A stretch of 64,000 nucleotides of DNA from Tritrichomonas foetus. Lineage: Eukaryota; Parabasalia; Tritrichomonadida; Tritrichomonadidae. The stretch's first letter is position 1. Every line of letters starts with the position of its first letter. A program made the position numbers and the translations under genes. Below are positions 39,393 through 50,532 of the stretch, piece by piece. The stretch covers positions 62,001 to 126,000 of the forward strand of contig MLAK01000838.1 of the NCBI GenBank assembly GCA_001839685.1, given 5' to 3'. A model generated the notes under the pieces. It was not told the origin of the DNA, searched no databases, and worked only from the letters and a program-made list of their open reading frames with translations.

Positions 39393-42300
39393 ATGATGGA
39401 AATGGAGGTGATTTCCCTCAAACAAAAAAACAACGAACAAGCTCGAAAATTATTCTACCTTGAAAACGTATCATCAACTGCATTCAATCGATTTAGTTTA
39501 ACTGATGCTAAATTCGCTTCTGCTTCAGATAAAGTTTTTTTTGTTTATAATAATCTTTTTTACATTCTCACAAACAGCGACATTTCCTCGCAAAACCCAA
39601 ACTCACAAGTCGAATCTCGAGCTGTTCTAAGCAAATCGCTTGACGCATATTGCCCACCAAATTCGCATCAGGTTGTTGTTTACGGAAAAGAGAAAATTTT
39701 TGATAAAACTACAAATGATCGTATTGAAAAGCCATATATTGCTGTTTATGATCATACTACAGATTTAATTAAATGCAAATTTTCTCACGAAAGCAATTCA
39801 AAAAATCCTTTGTATATCAAAGCTCGAGCAAGCACTATCTATAATACTATTAATAATAATGCTGCAGATCAAATGCTGTCTTTTATTTCTCTAGTTTATT
39901 CACAAGAAATTTTTATTTATTATGGGCCATTTACGAACAGAAAAATTGACAATCCATTGAAAATTGATTTGAATAATCACAAAATTGTTCTTGCAGATTT
40001 TGGAAAGCAGATTGATATTGAAGGCCAATTAATAAATACATTTCTTGTCGTTTCTTCAGAAAATGGTGAAAATAAGTCGAAATTGACGATTTGGCATCTA
40101 ACAAAGCAAAACAGAATCACAGAAAATGCTTAATTTTCATTTAATTTTTCCTTTAATTATATTTTCCAAAAAGCTGTCCTTCTTTCACTTGATACTCTAT
40201 GTTTATTTGGTCAGAATGAAAATCACGAAAAATTCATTGAACTGGTAAATATTCCATATTCCAAAACTGACAAAAATTCCAATGATAATACTAACACCAA
40301 TACTACTAATACTAACAATAATTTTATTTTAAGTGGGTCACAAATTATGATTCCAGATGAAATTCAATCATTTTATAGTTTTGGTCACTTTTTTTGTGCT
40401 ATCACCAAAAATGGCAAAAAAGATTTTCTCCGAGTTTGTGATTATAAATATGTGAAAGATTTATTTACTACTAATTCTACACCTAAAAAAACTACGCCAA
40501 TTGCATGTGTTTTTTCCCAAGAAATAAGTGAAAATTCCAAAATTATGTTTGATTTGCTTGGTAAAGTCTATATTTTAAACGGCACCAATGTTCAAATATT
40601 AAGAGAAGAAGAATTATTAACTGTTATTAACGAGCTTGTTGAAACTTCCAAATATTTTGAGTATGCAAAATCACTTGCCCAAATGGCCAATTTGAATCAT
40701 GAAATTGCATATATAGAATGGAAACAAGCCATTTCTATATTGAATCAAAATAACCTTCCAAATCATGACAGGATGAGCAAAGCAATGGACCACTTCATAA
40801 AAACCATTGGCTATAAATCTCCCTCTGATGTGATTCAATATTACATTGATACAAATGATCAGGAGCTAATTAGATATTTATGGGGTGATAACGAAGGTGA
40901 TGAACCTTCTGAAAATAGTCTCATCATGCAATCGCTACCTGGTAGTACTGAGTATAGACGCTTATTAATTTCGATATGTGTGATGGAATATTCTGACTGT
41001 AAAATCAAAAATGAAAAAATGGACAAAACCGAACTAAGCGAATGCAAGCCAATGAAAATATTGCATTATTTGGCGACCCATGCTGAATATAGTGACTGTA
41101 GAGATGATTTAATTAATGCTTATTTATCAATGGATCTAAAAGAATATGCTATTGAACTTGCAGATAAATATCAAAATTATGAACAAGCAATTCGAATAAA
41201 ATTTTGTCAAAACATCGAAAAAACTAAAGAGTATATAATTAAACTTCTAAGGAAAAATGACATATCTGAAGAAAGAAAAATGAAAATACTAATTGAATAT
41301 GTTCGAGAAATTTTGGCTCGATCTAATAATGATATATCATCAAATTTGGGAAACATTAATGAAAATAATCCAACAAGGTTTATAACTAATTTGATTAAAG
41401 AAAAAAATGAAGCATATATCAATCAGATATGTTTGATTTTCTTACCACAGCTTGACAGTGATAACAAAATGTCACTTTTGTTTTATCAATTTTTTAAAAA
41501 AGTATCAGAAAATTGTAAGAAATTAAATTTGATCATTCCACGTGTAATGAATGATGTTTACATTCAGCACATGCTCCAACTAGTTGATGAAAATGCTCCT
41601 CAAATCGTTGATCAGCTCAAGCAAATACTAGCACATTCACACTATACAATTGATGTCGCAATTTTGAGTATTCTTGATCTGAAATCAGACAAATCTTCAT
41701 TGGATAAACTGAAGATAGAATTGTTTACAACAGTTTTTAAATCACATCCAGAATATTCATCTCAATTAATTCATTTATTCGTGACTGAGAATGAAACTAA
41801 AAAATTACTAGATTTAATTCAAGGAAAGGATGATCAAAAGAAAAGTGAAACACAAGATCACAATCAAGAACTGCAAAATCCAAATGAAACTAAAATTCAA
41901 GGGCAAAATAAATTTGAAACACAAGATGAAAATGAAAATCTTGATTCTTTTTTGAAAAATGCAACTCCATCACTTTTCATTGAAACAATTGCTGAATTCA
42001 TGACTATTTTGATTCGAGGTAATGAAGAAAATAAAGCAAAGAATACTGACGAAAATAATTTCGAAAATTCCCCCAATTCAGAGACCAAAAATATTTCAAC
42101 AACTCAGAAAAGAAATGAAAATACTATTCCTTCACTTTTCTTGGAAGCTATTGCCGAATTTATTCGCCACGAAAATTATGTCGATCTAATTCCTGAACTT
42201 CTTGAAGCTTCACAAAAGTATGTTCCTCTTCCAGACATTATCAATTTTTTGTTAAACCTCCCAAAGGAATATTTCCACAAAAATACAAAATTAAATGTGA

Positions 42301-42797
42301 AAATGGTGAGAGGCTATATTTTAGACTGGATGAATAAAATGATGAAAAAGGAGGCCGATCTAAAAAAGCAGCTTGAAATGAACCAACAAGAATTTAAAAA
42401 ACTTCGTGACCCTAATTCAGAAAAGTATACAATTGAAGAACTGAAAAAGATTCGAGAAGATTACAATGAGCAAATACTTCGCGGTTCTGAGATGAATCGT
42501 TTTGAAGATAAAAAGAAAATGTCAAATATAATGGTTAATAAACAGCGCCAATCTGATGATAATTTTGAAACAAGTGAGTGGAAAAGACCCTTTTCAACAC
42601 TGAAAATGGAAAAACAAGAAAATTTTCTAGCTGGATCATGTTTGGAAGAGCAATTTTTGAAAGAAATTGAATCAGGAATATTTATAGATGGAATTGAGAC
42701 TAAAAATCCAAAAGATGAGCATCCATATACTAACGAGTGTAAAGCAATGTTAAAAGAATTTGATGAAGCTTTTGAGAGAGTGGTACATAATCAATGA
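39393..42797 (+). pseudogene. VPS11: VPS11-like HOPS/CORVET subunit with in-frame TAA
   Basis: One 1134-codon frame broken only by TAA at 40131-40133. The N-terminal part is a divergent beta-propeller (ending SKLTIWHLTKQNRITENA); after the stop the frame continues FSFNFSFNYIFQKAVLLSLD and then the alpha-solenoid. VPS11 likeness is clearest at VYILNGTNVQILREEELL, AMDHFIKTIGYKSPSDVIQ, YYIDTNDQELIRYLWG and the coiled-coil end MVRGYILDWMNKMMKKEADL. The C-terminal RING of animal VPS11 is missing. HOPS/CORVET tether endosomes and vacuoles. A Thr/Asn tract (near 40290-40320) is a lineage insert. No intron signals explain the stop. Alternatives: pseudogene, read-through, sequencing error, or two genes. 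Confidence 0.75.
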
Positions 42798-42987
42798 CTT
42801 TGAGAAGTTATTTATGTAAATAATAAAGCGGTTTTACTTTTTTTATTTTATTATTTTGAATTTTATAATCTAAAATCAGAGAAGAAATGAAACATCGATA
42901 AAAAATAAAAGTGAGAATTAATATTTTTAATATTTTTTTATTATTTAAAATAATGATGAAACTAACAAAAAATATTTTTAGCAGGAG

Positions 42988-43182
42988 TTATTTTGGTGGC
43001 CTCTTATTCTGAAATTGGTGCGGCGGTCTGTTTGCTTTTTGTGCTTGAATTTGTTTATCAGTTTCTTCGAAAAGTCTGAGGAGTTCTTTATCGGCATTTT
43101 GCTCATTGCTCATAAATAAATCGAGAGCTTTCATCAGCTGAATATTCTTTGGTTCTTGGTAAATGGGAATCTGATTATTCAT
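42988..43182 (-). CDS. Small unknown protein (64 residues)
   Basis: From ATG at 43182; a TAG lies shortly upstream in frame, so the gene is complete. The product is a short amphipathic helix region (NIQLMKALDLFMSNEQNADK, then ELLRLFEETDKQIQAQ) with a basic Pro/Gln tail. No family recognised. It may be a small subunit of a larger complex. Same strand as the coiled-coil gene downstream of it in coordinates. Confidence 0.55.
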   Translation of the reverse strand: MNNQIPIYQEPKNIQLMKALDLFMSNEQNADKELLRLFEETDKQIQAQKANRPPHQFQNKRPPK

Positions 43183-43498
43183 TTGATTTTTGACCAATAA
43201 ATTGACCTATAACGTTTTTCTAGATTTCGTCACTAATCTTTCGGCCGAGTTCTTCATCATTGCCAAAATAATTCACTCAAATGTCATACTATGATAAATT
43301 TCTCTCAAAATTAACAATAAAAAAATTGCTAATCACATTTCCAGACATCAAATCTGATCAACCATAAGAATGAGAATATGAAAAGAAATCTAACAAAGAA
43401 AATAGAGGAGAGTTGTTACTTAAAAAAAAAATCGTAAATGCCAAAAAAGTTTAATATTAAATAAATACCATTCATTACCGACCAAATAATCATTCAAA

Positions 43499-44308
43499 TT
43501 ACTCATCAGGAGCATCCATTCCCCTCTGCAAGAGAGAAATTTGGAGCGACTTCATAACCTGTTTGTGCTTCTCAACAGACTTCGCAATCTTATCTTCGAT
43601 TTCTTCTGTTGCTTTTTCTGCTTCTCTGATTTGCGCTCGAATTTGCGCGGCGCGGGATCCAATTGCGCCGGCCGCCGATTCTTCTTCAAGTGCCTTCTTT
43701 GCCTTCAATGTCTTCACTTTTGCTGCCAGTTTTTTATTCGCGTGCTCATATTTCCTCAATTTTTCCTCCAATGCCTCAATTCGCTTGGCCTGCTTTTCGA
43801 AGACGGCCGGACCATCGGAAGCGAGTAACTCTGTCAATTCTTTTTTGGCCTCATTGAGGGTGATCTGTTGTTGCAACTGGAGGTCCTGGAGTCTGACTCT
43901 TTCTTGATAGATAATTTTGGCTTCTTCCTGGAGCTCCTGTCGTTGGGCGGCGTTATCTGACATCAATAATTCGTTTATTTGGGCTCTCTGTTGCATAATT
44001 AAGTGCTCGACTGTTTTATATTCGCGATCTAATTGTGTCAATAATTGTGGATTTGCATTCGCCGTTCGGGCTGAACGTTTGCTTTGAACTTCCAAACGGG
44101 CAATTTTCGTTTTGAGTTGAGTTCGTTCATCGATGAGTTTTTGTCGTTCGATTTTTAGTTCATTGATATCGTCTTTTGTGATTGGTCTCTGTTTTGAGCG
44201 GGCTGAAACTGGTTCAGGATGTGAATCTATAAGAAGAGATGTTCGTTGTGTAACTGAATGAGGAGAATACGTGAAATTCTGTTGCGAGGGTGTATATCTT
44301 CTGCTCAT
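43499..44308 (-). CDS. Coiled-coil protein
   Basis: 269 residues from ATG at 44308 (the frame opens one TTG earlier). A ~45-residue Ser/Thr/Arg-rich head is followed by coiled coil over nearly the whole rest, starting TKDDINELKIERQKLIDERT and LKTKIARLEVQSKR, rich in Ala, Glu, Gln, Lys. Basal-body and ciliary coiled-coil proteins often begin with this kind of segment, but I cannot assign an orthologue. Codon use is G/C-richer than in the flanking spacer, consistent with an expressed gene. Confidence 0.75.
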   Translation of the reverse strand: MSRRYTPSQQNFTYSPHSVTQRTSLLIDSHPEPVSARSKQRPITKDDINELKIERQKLIDERTQLKTKIARLEVQSKRSARTANANPQLLTQLDREYKTVEHLIMQQRAQINELLMSDNAAQRQELQEEAKIIYQERVRLQDLQLQQQITLNEAKKELTELLASDGPAVFEKQAKRIEALEEKLRKYEHANKKLAAKVKTLKAKKALEEESAAGAIGSRAAQIRAQIREAEKATEEIEDKIAKSVEKHKQVMKSLQISLLQRGMDAPDE

Positions 44309-46222
44309 CAAAAATAAATCCGTTTGAGTAAACGTCTACCTTTTTTATGTCACATGTCAAATATTCCGCAATTTTTGTGATGATTGAAGCTGGAAAGATT
44401 TTTTAATGGTAACATGTTTTTTGTTATCTATATATGATATTGTTCATATCCATCTCTTTAATTTTAAAATTTTTTAGCTGATATCATTTCACTTTAAGAT
44501 CCATTGTTGAATAAATCGATTTTATTTCATGAAATATTGTGTATTGGAATATTGTTAGCATTATATGGGTTTAATAAATTCAGCTCCTCTACTTTCAAAG
44601 GTGTTAGTCACATTTTTTGGGCTTTTCACATTTGATGGAAGAAAACACAGAGAAATTAAAAGTCTTCTGATAAAAGAGAAAAAGATATCTTTTAATTATT
44701 TAAATAATTAGAAAATGTATATATGAAAGAAAATAATCTCTTCTATCTCTCCAAATGTTCGCATTCTTTATCAGTATCTAAAAAATTGAAGTTTTTGTAG
44801 GTTAAGTTAAATTAACGGAATTTTCATGATATTCGTTCAGACAATCATTGTTAATGTTGGGATAACTAATGATGATTTTCAATTAAGATTGTATCAACAA
44901 GAATTCTCGAATGTTGGGTTAATTTATTATGACTACTCATTCATGTAATAACTCATTGGTTTTACGATTAATACTTGCTTTATATTTAGATTTCTATTTC
45001 GAGTATATCTTTTTCAAATTACACTAATATTATTTTCACATTGTTGTAGCATCAATCTCATAAAAACACGATGTCATTTTTAACAATCTGAATAAATACA
45101 ATTCACGCAAATCAAATAGCTACTCCATTTCCTTTAGTATTGACACAATTATTGAAGATATATAAAGTTGTTGAAGATATGACATGAGAAATTGTGAATA
45201 GGTAATTTTTTCTATGATGCTGGTTGATTGTTGAAAGATACCTTCCAACCAAATTCTTTCATTACACGATATTTGTTTACAATTCCAATAAGTTATTTGG
45301 TTTACATACTTTGAATGGAAGTTGTCAGCGACTTAGAACTCACAATTATTGATTATATCGAGATATATATCAACATATTGGAATAAATTTCATCAATGGT
45401 CTATTTTTTGTTGCTTCAACGACGAATGATTCTCTATTCACTTTTTCTTCTTGATTTTCACCAATAGATGCAACTTACCAATGAGATTTGATCTATTTTA
45501 ACTTTGTCTAATAGACATTGTTGATCGCTATGAAATTTTTGATCATAATTCATGAGAACGCGTGAATAAGTGCACTGTTATTTCGTTACATGACAAAATA
45601 GATTCCGTAACTGAAAATATAGTCTCATATCTGAGATTAAAGTAAGAATAGACTATCAGCTTTAAAGACAAATAGAATAGAGATTATTAAAGAATCATGA
45701 ACATTGCTGCTCTATCATACACTTTCCTCGAGAAAAAAAATATCATTCATTCATAAACCAATTTTTTCTCGTCTCACATTGGTGCATGAATGATTGATAT
45801 ATTCTAAGATTAGATATTTTCTTCTTTATGCTGGTTAAATCTATACAAGTTAACTCATTTATCAAGCAATATCACAACAGTTGAACTTAATATCAATTTA
45901 CAATATTATTGTGGTCATTCACTTGGTAATAATGTTAATAAATAAAACAAAAATTATATGTTACATGACAATAGTCAGATGGTTTTTCCGACAAATTTAG
46001 ACTTCTCAATGATTTTGAATTGTAATTAGCAGTTATTACCTAATTAATCTTCTATATTCTTCACTTGTCATGGAGTTTCAAGTAACTTTTTCATTTTTAA
46101 TTGTTCTTTTGTCATCTTTATTATGTCAAATTAAAACATCGTAGAAAGGATTTGTTATAAAAAAACAACTTAAAATGATATTTCTAGACAATTTCTTATC
46201 TTATTAATGATATTTTAGATAA
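44309..46222. other. Long AT-rich spacer, no gene seen
   Basis: About 1.9 kb without a credible open frame, tRNA-like or rRNA-like sequence on either strand. It borders the 17-bp minisatellite. Confidence 0.5.
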
Positions 46223-47022
46223 ATCAAACAACAACTTGTATCAAACAACAACTTGTATCAAACAACAACANNNNNNNNNNNNNNNNNNNNNNNNNNNNNN
46301 NNNNNNNNNNNNNNNNNNNNNNNNNNNNNNNNNNNNNNNNNNNNNNNNNNNNNNNNNNNNNNNNNNNNNNNNNNNNNNNNNNNNNNNNNNNNNNNNNNNN
46401 NNNNNNNNNNNNNNNNNNNNNNNNNNNNNNNNNNNNNNNNNNNNNNNNNNNNNNNNNNNNNNNNNNNNNNNNNNNNNNNNNNNNNNNNNNNNNNNNNNNN
46501 NNNNNNNNNNNNNNNNNNNNNNNNNNNNNNNNNNNNNNNNNNNNNNNNNNNNNNNNNNNNNNNNNNNNNNNNNNNNNNNNNNNNNNNNNNNNNNNNNNNN
46601 NNNNNNNNNNNNNNNNNNNNNNNNNNNNNNNNNNNNNNNNNNNNNNNNNNNNNNNNNNNNNNNNNNNNNNNNNNNNNNNNNNNNNNNNNNNNNNNNNNNN
46701 NNNNNNNNNNNNNNNNNNNNNNNNNNNNNNNNNNNNNNNNNNNNNNNNNNNNNNNNNNNNNNNNNNNNNNNNNNNNNNNNNNNNNNNNNNNNNNNNNNNN
46801 NNNNNNNNNNNNNNNNNNNNNNNNNNNNNNNNNNNNNNNNNNNNNNNNNNNNNNNNNTCAAACAACAACTTGTATCAAACAACAACTTGTATCAAACAAC
46901 AACTTGTATCAAACAACAACTTGTATCAAACAACAACTTGTATCAAACAACAACTTGTATCAAACAACAACTTGTATCAAACAACAACTTGTATCAAACA
47001 ACAACTTGTATCAAACAACAAC
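46223..47022. repeat. 17-bp minisatellite (contains assembly gap)
   Basis: Unit ATCAAACAACAACTTGT repeated head to tail without visible variation: about three copies before and ten after the gap. 17 is not a multiple of three, so the array shifts frame with every unit and is not coding. It lies in the 3' flank of the RRM gene. Confidence 0.95.
46271..46857. other. Assembly gap (587 N) inside minisatellite
   Basis: Run of N flanked by identical repeat units; array length is therefore unknown and the gap size may be nominal. Confidence 0.98.
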
Positions 47023-47133
47023 ATGAGCAAATATAAATTGAGTAGATGAGAAATCGTCTTGCAAATATATTTTATTAATAATAAATAATATAAATAAATA
47101 AATAAAATCTATAAAATTGAGGAAGAAAAGCTT

Positions 47134-47787
47134 CTAATGGGGCATTTGCTCGTAGAGCATTTCTTGAAGCTGGAACCAAAATGGGTGATCAAGCGGGACA
47201 AGTTCTTTCAATGGGATGGTTAGTTTTGGATTATGCTCGTTTCTTGCAAAAGATAGGCGAATTTGTTGATCATCAATAATAATTGTGGGGAATTGATCAA
47301 GGACATTTTGAGCTTCATCTGGCGTATCAAACTCGACAAATGCAAAGTCTCGTTTTGCTGAGATTCTTCTGATGAAGCCGTGATCGCATAATGCTTCCCA
47401 AATAGATCGTTCGGAAATTGGCGTCTGGGTGAATCCGGAGAGGTATAAGGTCTTTCCTGTATTGAGTTGCTTTCGACTTTTCTCGGCCCACATTGGCTGG
47501 CCTTTAAATGAAAAATTATTGAAATGTTCGATGAAAAGATCAGCATCGGCTTGCGAAGTAAAACGAACAAATCCATGCTTAGATGAAAAATTCAAATCTG
47601 TGTAAGTATTTTGCTTTTCGTTTTTGAAAAGTTCTTCATATTCGGCTGCAGAAGCAACAACTGGTCCAAAACTACATGAAAACCATCGTGTTGGTTTTTC
47701 TACTTCAGGAGGTGGAGCTGTAGCAGTCTGATTCTGAGTGGAGTCTGTCGTTTTGGAATTCGGCGAGGAGGGATTTTCTGTTGACAT
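47134..47787 (-). CDS. RNA-binding protein with two RRM domains
   Basis: A 217-residue protein. After a ~30-residue Pro/Thr/Ser-rich head, a first divergent RRM (~32-105) has HGFVRFTSQADADLFIEHF as its RNP1-like strand. The second RRM (~112-185) has KTLYLSGFTQTPISERSIWE (RNP2) and KRDFAFVEFDTPDEAQNVLD (RNP1). The C-terminal ~30 residues are a conserved-looking helix (PFWFQLQEMLYEQMPH). Role in RNA processing or translation is likely but not specific. True ATG at 47787. Confidence 0.82.
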   Translation of the reverse strand: MSTENPSSPNSKTTDSTQNQTATAPPPEVEKPTRWFSCSFGPVVASAAEYEELFKNEKQNTYTDLNFSSKHGFVRFTSQADADLFIEHFNNFSFKGQPMWAEKSRKQLNTGKTLYLSGFTQTPISERSIWEALCDHGFIRRISAKRDFAFVEFDTPDEAQNVLDQFPTIIIDDQQIRLSFARNEHNPKLTIPLKELVPLDHPFWFQLQEMLYEQMPH

Positions 47788-47994
47788 TGAATTTTTGATG
47801 TCGGCGACCGTTTAATTTCTACTTCTTTGATGATTTTCGTCATATTCGTATGAGACTCAGAATGATGACATATAACAAAATAACTCTACCATATCCTTCC
47901 AAAAGGTGTTTTGGGCAAACTAAATTCTAACTCCTCATAAAGAAATCGAAGAATAGACAAACATACAAAAACAAAACAATAAAACATAATACAG

Positions 47995-48240
47995 CAAGTT
48001 GAACAAATCATAAAAACAAGAAAATCTAAATGAAAAACATGAAAATCAAAATGAAAAACAAGAAAAATCAAAAAGAAAAACAAGAAAATCAAAATGAAAA
48101 ACAAGAAAAATCAAAAAGAAAAACAAGAAAATCTAAATGAAAAACAAGAAAATCTAAATGAAAAACAAGAAAATCTAAATGGAAAACAAGAAAAATCAAA
48201 AAGAAAAACAAGAAAATCAAAATGAAAAACTAGAAAAGAA
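47995..48240. repeat. Imperfect ~21-bp tandem repeat
   Basis: About 11-12 copies of a unit like AAAAACAAGAAAATCAAAATG, with variants TCTAAATG and TCAAAAAG. On the + strand one frame reads NEKQENQNEKQEKSKRK-like before length shifts break it. It lies just beyond the 3' end of the cathepsin-like gene and may be decayed coding repeat or non-coding. Confidence 0.85.
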
Positions 48241-48242
48241 AT

Positions 48243-49214
48243 TTAGTCTAAAACCATGAATCTATTAGAGAGACCACATTGGTTGCTTCCGCGAAGCATC
48301 CTGATGTATCCTTCTTCACCCCAGGACTTTCCCCAATTGTTTCTGATAATGAAGTAAGGAATATCTTCGGTGCTAGTTCCATATCCAACACAGTTCACGA
48401 GGTAGTTCAAGTCATTTGGATTGCAGTTCGGTTCATCGTAGACACCAGAATAGTACAGTTGGAAGGATGCGTGATCTGCATCAACGTTGCATGCAGCAAC
48501 AACTTTGTAAAATCCAACGAAATAGTTAAGTGCAATATCATCGTTTTGTGGCTCATCTACAAATGTCTTGATGTGAAGATCGCCAACAAGCTTAGATTTA
48601 TCAACTTTGCATGTTCCCTGTGATTCCTTGTATGGATAATCCGATAATTTCATCATTCCACCAGAGTACGTCTGGAAAACGAAGTCTACGGCATCATAGT
48701 AGTCTCCGCCATCACAGCCTTGGCATGATGAGACGCAATCAATGAGGAACTGCTCTGAAAACTTGTACAGGGTTTGGTGGTACTTCACATTGGAGCTTTC
48801 AAAAATGGCAGCTGTTGTAAATGCCCAGGCGGCTGGACAGGCTCCGCAATTTTGGATAGGATTGACATGGCCGAGAGTCCTCAAATCGAGACCTTCTTCG
48901 ACTTTGAAGTTCTTGATTTGTGTCGGAATGGCTGTTGGTCGAATATTTTGGGCGTGTGTGCGGAAATTCAATAATGAGCGATATTCGCTTGGGGTCAAGT
49001 GGGCGAGTGAGTTCATTGAAAGTTTGAATGATTTCTTTTGGCTGTTATGTTGGCGAACGTAGTTTTGGTTGGTAAGCCAAACTCCAAGGCGAAAATGATA
49101 TTCATTGCCGACGAATATTTGGTTGTTGTTTCTCATCCATAGAACAAATGAACGCTCTTCAGATGCTGAAACTAATGGTTTGGAGAGTGAAAGCGCGAGA
49201 AAAGTGAAAAGCAT
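48243..49214 (-). CDS. Papain-family (C1A, cathepsin L-like) protein with altered active site
   Basis: 323 residues from ATG at 49214 (the frame opens two codons earlier at a TTG). Signal peptide ~1-17 (MLFTFLALSLSKPLVSA), I29-type propeptide ~20-95, mature domain from ~105. Family features are clear: LIDCVSSCQGCDGGDYYDAV, DYPYKESQGTCKVD, VGYGT, FIIRNNWGKSWGEEGYIRM. However, the active-site region reads NCGACPAAWAF, with residues inserted between the expected catalytic Cys and the Trp of CWAF. The catalytic His position is Tyr (LNYLVNCVGYG instead of xNHAVxxVGYG; codon TAC). The Asn is kept. The protein is therefore probably a non-peptidase homologue, secreted or lysosomal. Trichomonads have many active C1A cathepsins; this one is an outlier. 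Confidence 0.85.
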   Translation of the reverse strand: MLFTFLALSLSKPLVSASEERSFVLWMRNNNQIFVGNEYHFRLGVWLTNQNYVRQHNSQKKSFKLSMNSLAHLTPSEYRSLLNFRTHAQNIRPTAIPTQIKNFKVEEGLDLRTLGHVNPIQNCGACPAAWAFTTAAIFESSNVKYHQTLYKFSEQFLIDCVSSCQGCDGGDYYDAVDFVFQTYSGGMMKLSDYPYKESQGTCKVDKSKLVGDLHIKTFVDEPQNDDIALNYFVGFYKVVAACNVDADHASFQLYYSGVYDEPNCNPNDLNYLVNCVGYGTSTEDIPYFIIRNNWGKSWGEEGYIRMLRGSNQCGLSNRFMVLD

Positions 49215-50532
49215 CTGCAAGACAAAAAATGAAATATACTGATGTCACTTTTTGTAAAGTGAAAGCATTTGTTTGGATTATTCAAAATATTCTTTAATTG
49301 GTAAAAGTATGGGTAAAGGAATGAAGAAAGAAAATTGAATGAGTTTCATAGAAATAATTTGTCTAATTGAATGATTTTCAGAAAATCATATAGAATTTGT
49401 TTGTTCAATCAGAAAATTCTCGCATTATTTCTGTGATGCATTTTACAGTTTGTGCCATTTTCTCACAAAATTATGTGTGATTTTAAGAATTTTACGTACT
49501 ATATTCAAATTTGATAAGTGCGGTTTGGACGCAAGAAATCATGAACCACTTAAACCAAAATTATTCTTGACGTGTTTATGAAAAAAGTGAAGGATATGAG
49601 ATGAAATGGATTCAGTGGATTTTAACTAAATATACTTTTTTAGGACGAATCATTTCAGAAGAGTCATATTAGATGGTTGCTTCTGAGATCAAAGCTAAAT
49701 TTCATTTTATTATAGAAAATGAAAGTAATTTTCTATCATTTCTCCCTAAAAATATCATTAATTTTGTTTGATGTGATTAGATTTTGATTTTGAAGAACCA
49801 ATTCAATGATGAACCTAATCTTATTTAGTCAACATGTCAATATATAAAATAATGTCTCCACTTTTTTTTACTGAAAAAAATTCAGAAGTGGCCATTTCTG
49901 AATGATAAAAATTTTCTTTGATTAAAATATCTCTAAACTAGAACAGAATTTTGTCAAATAACATAATTATTATGATAAAACAGTATAATGAAATTTCAAG
50001 ACAATTTTCATTCAATGAGAAACCAAATGATGAATCTAAAGAATGAATTCTTCTAAAAAAAGATTGACAGAGTAACATTCTTGTTCGAAAATTAGTTAAT
50101 ACACTTAAATGATAAATTTCTCAAAAAAAGACTAAAAATGTAAAATAATTTTTGACATTTCCAAGATACTCAAAGACAAAATACTAATTTCATATTAAAA
50201 TTTTAATTTTACAGAGATTTCAGACTCAATTTAGTGAAATTAATCAAAATTTAAAAAAGTAAATAAATATTGGCAGCTTTCACTTCAGAATGATTTATTT
50301 TCATAGCTTTTCGCAAAATGCCTTTTAGTTGTAATAAAATATTACAAGGGTAAAAAAGCATGTTTTTGCCATCGTAGTGCCGAAAAGACTCATCATATAC
50401 AAATTTCCAATTAATATAAACGGACGTTTATTTCAAAGAAATCATTGAAAAAATTGCGCACAATTTCGAATGGTTTACAATCTAAGAAAAAGTTTCCTTA
50501 CGCTCGTTTAAAATTACGTCGCGCTTAAAAAA
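49215..50532. other. Long divergent spacer, no gene seen
   Basis: AT-rich, between the cathepsin-like and LRR genes. No open frame, RNA gene or repeat recognised. Confidence 0.5.

Noticed and set aside
39393..40133. Separate short gene upstream of VPS11-like
   Set aside because: Same frame, no new start region after the stop, and the sequence after it continues the propeller; kept as one interrupted gene, though two genes cannot be excluded.
46236..47036. Long open frames across the N gap
   Set aside because: They consist of N-run translation plus 17-bp repeat units and have no coding content.
47995..48240. CRISPR-like array
   Set aside because: Units are tandem and without spacers; CRISPR is not expected in a eukaryotic nuclear genome.
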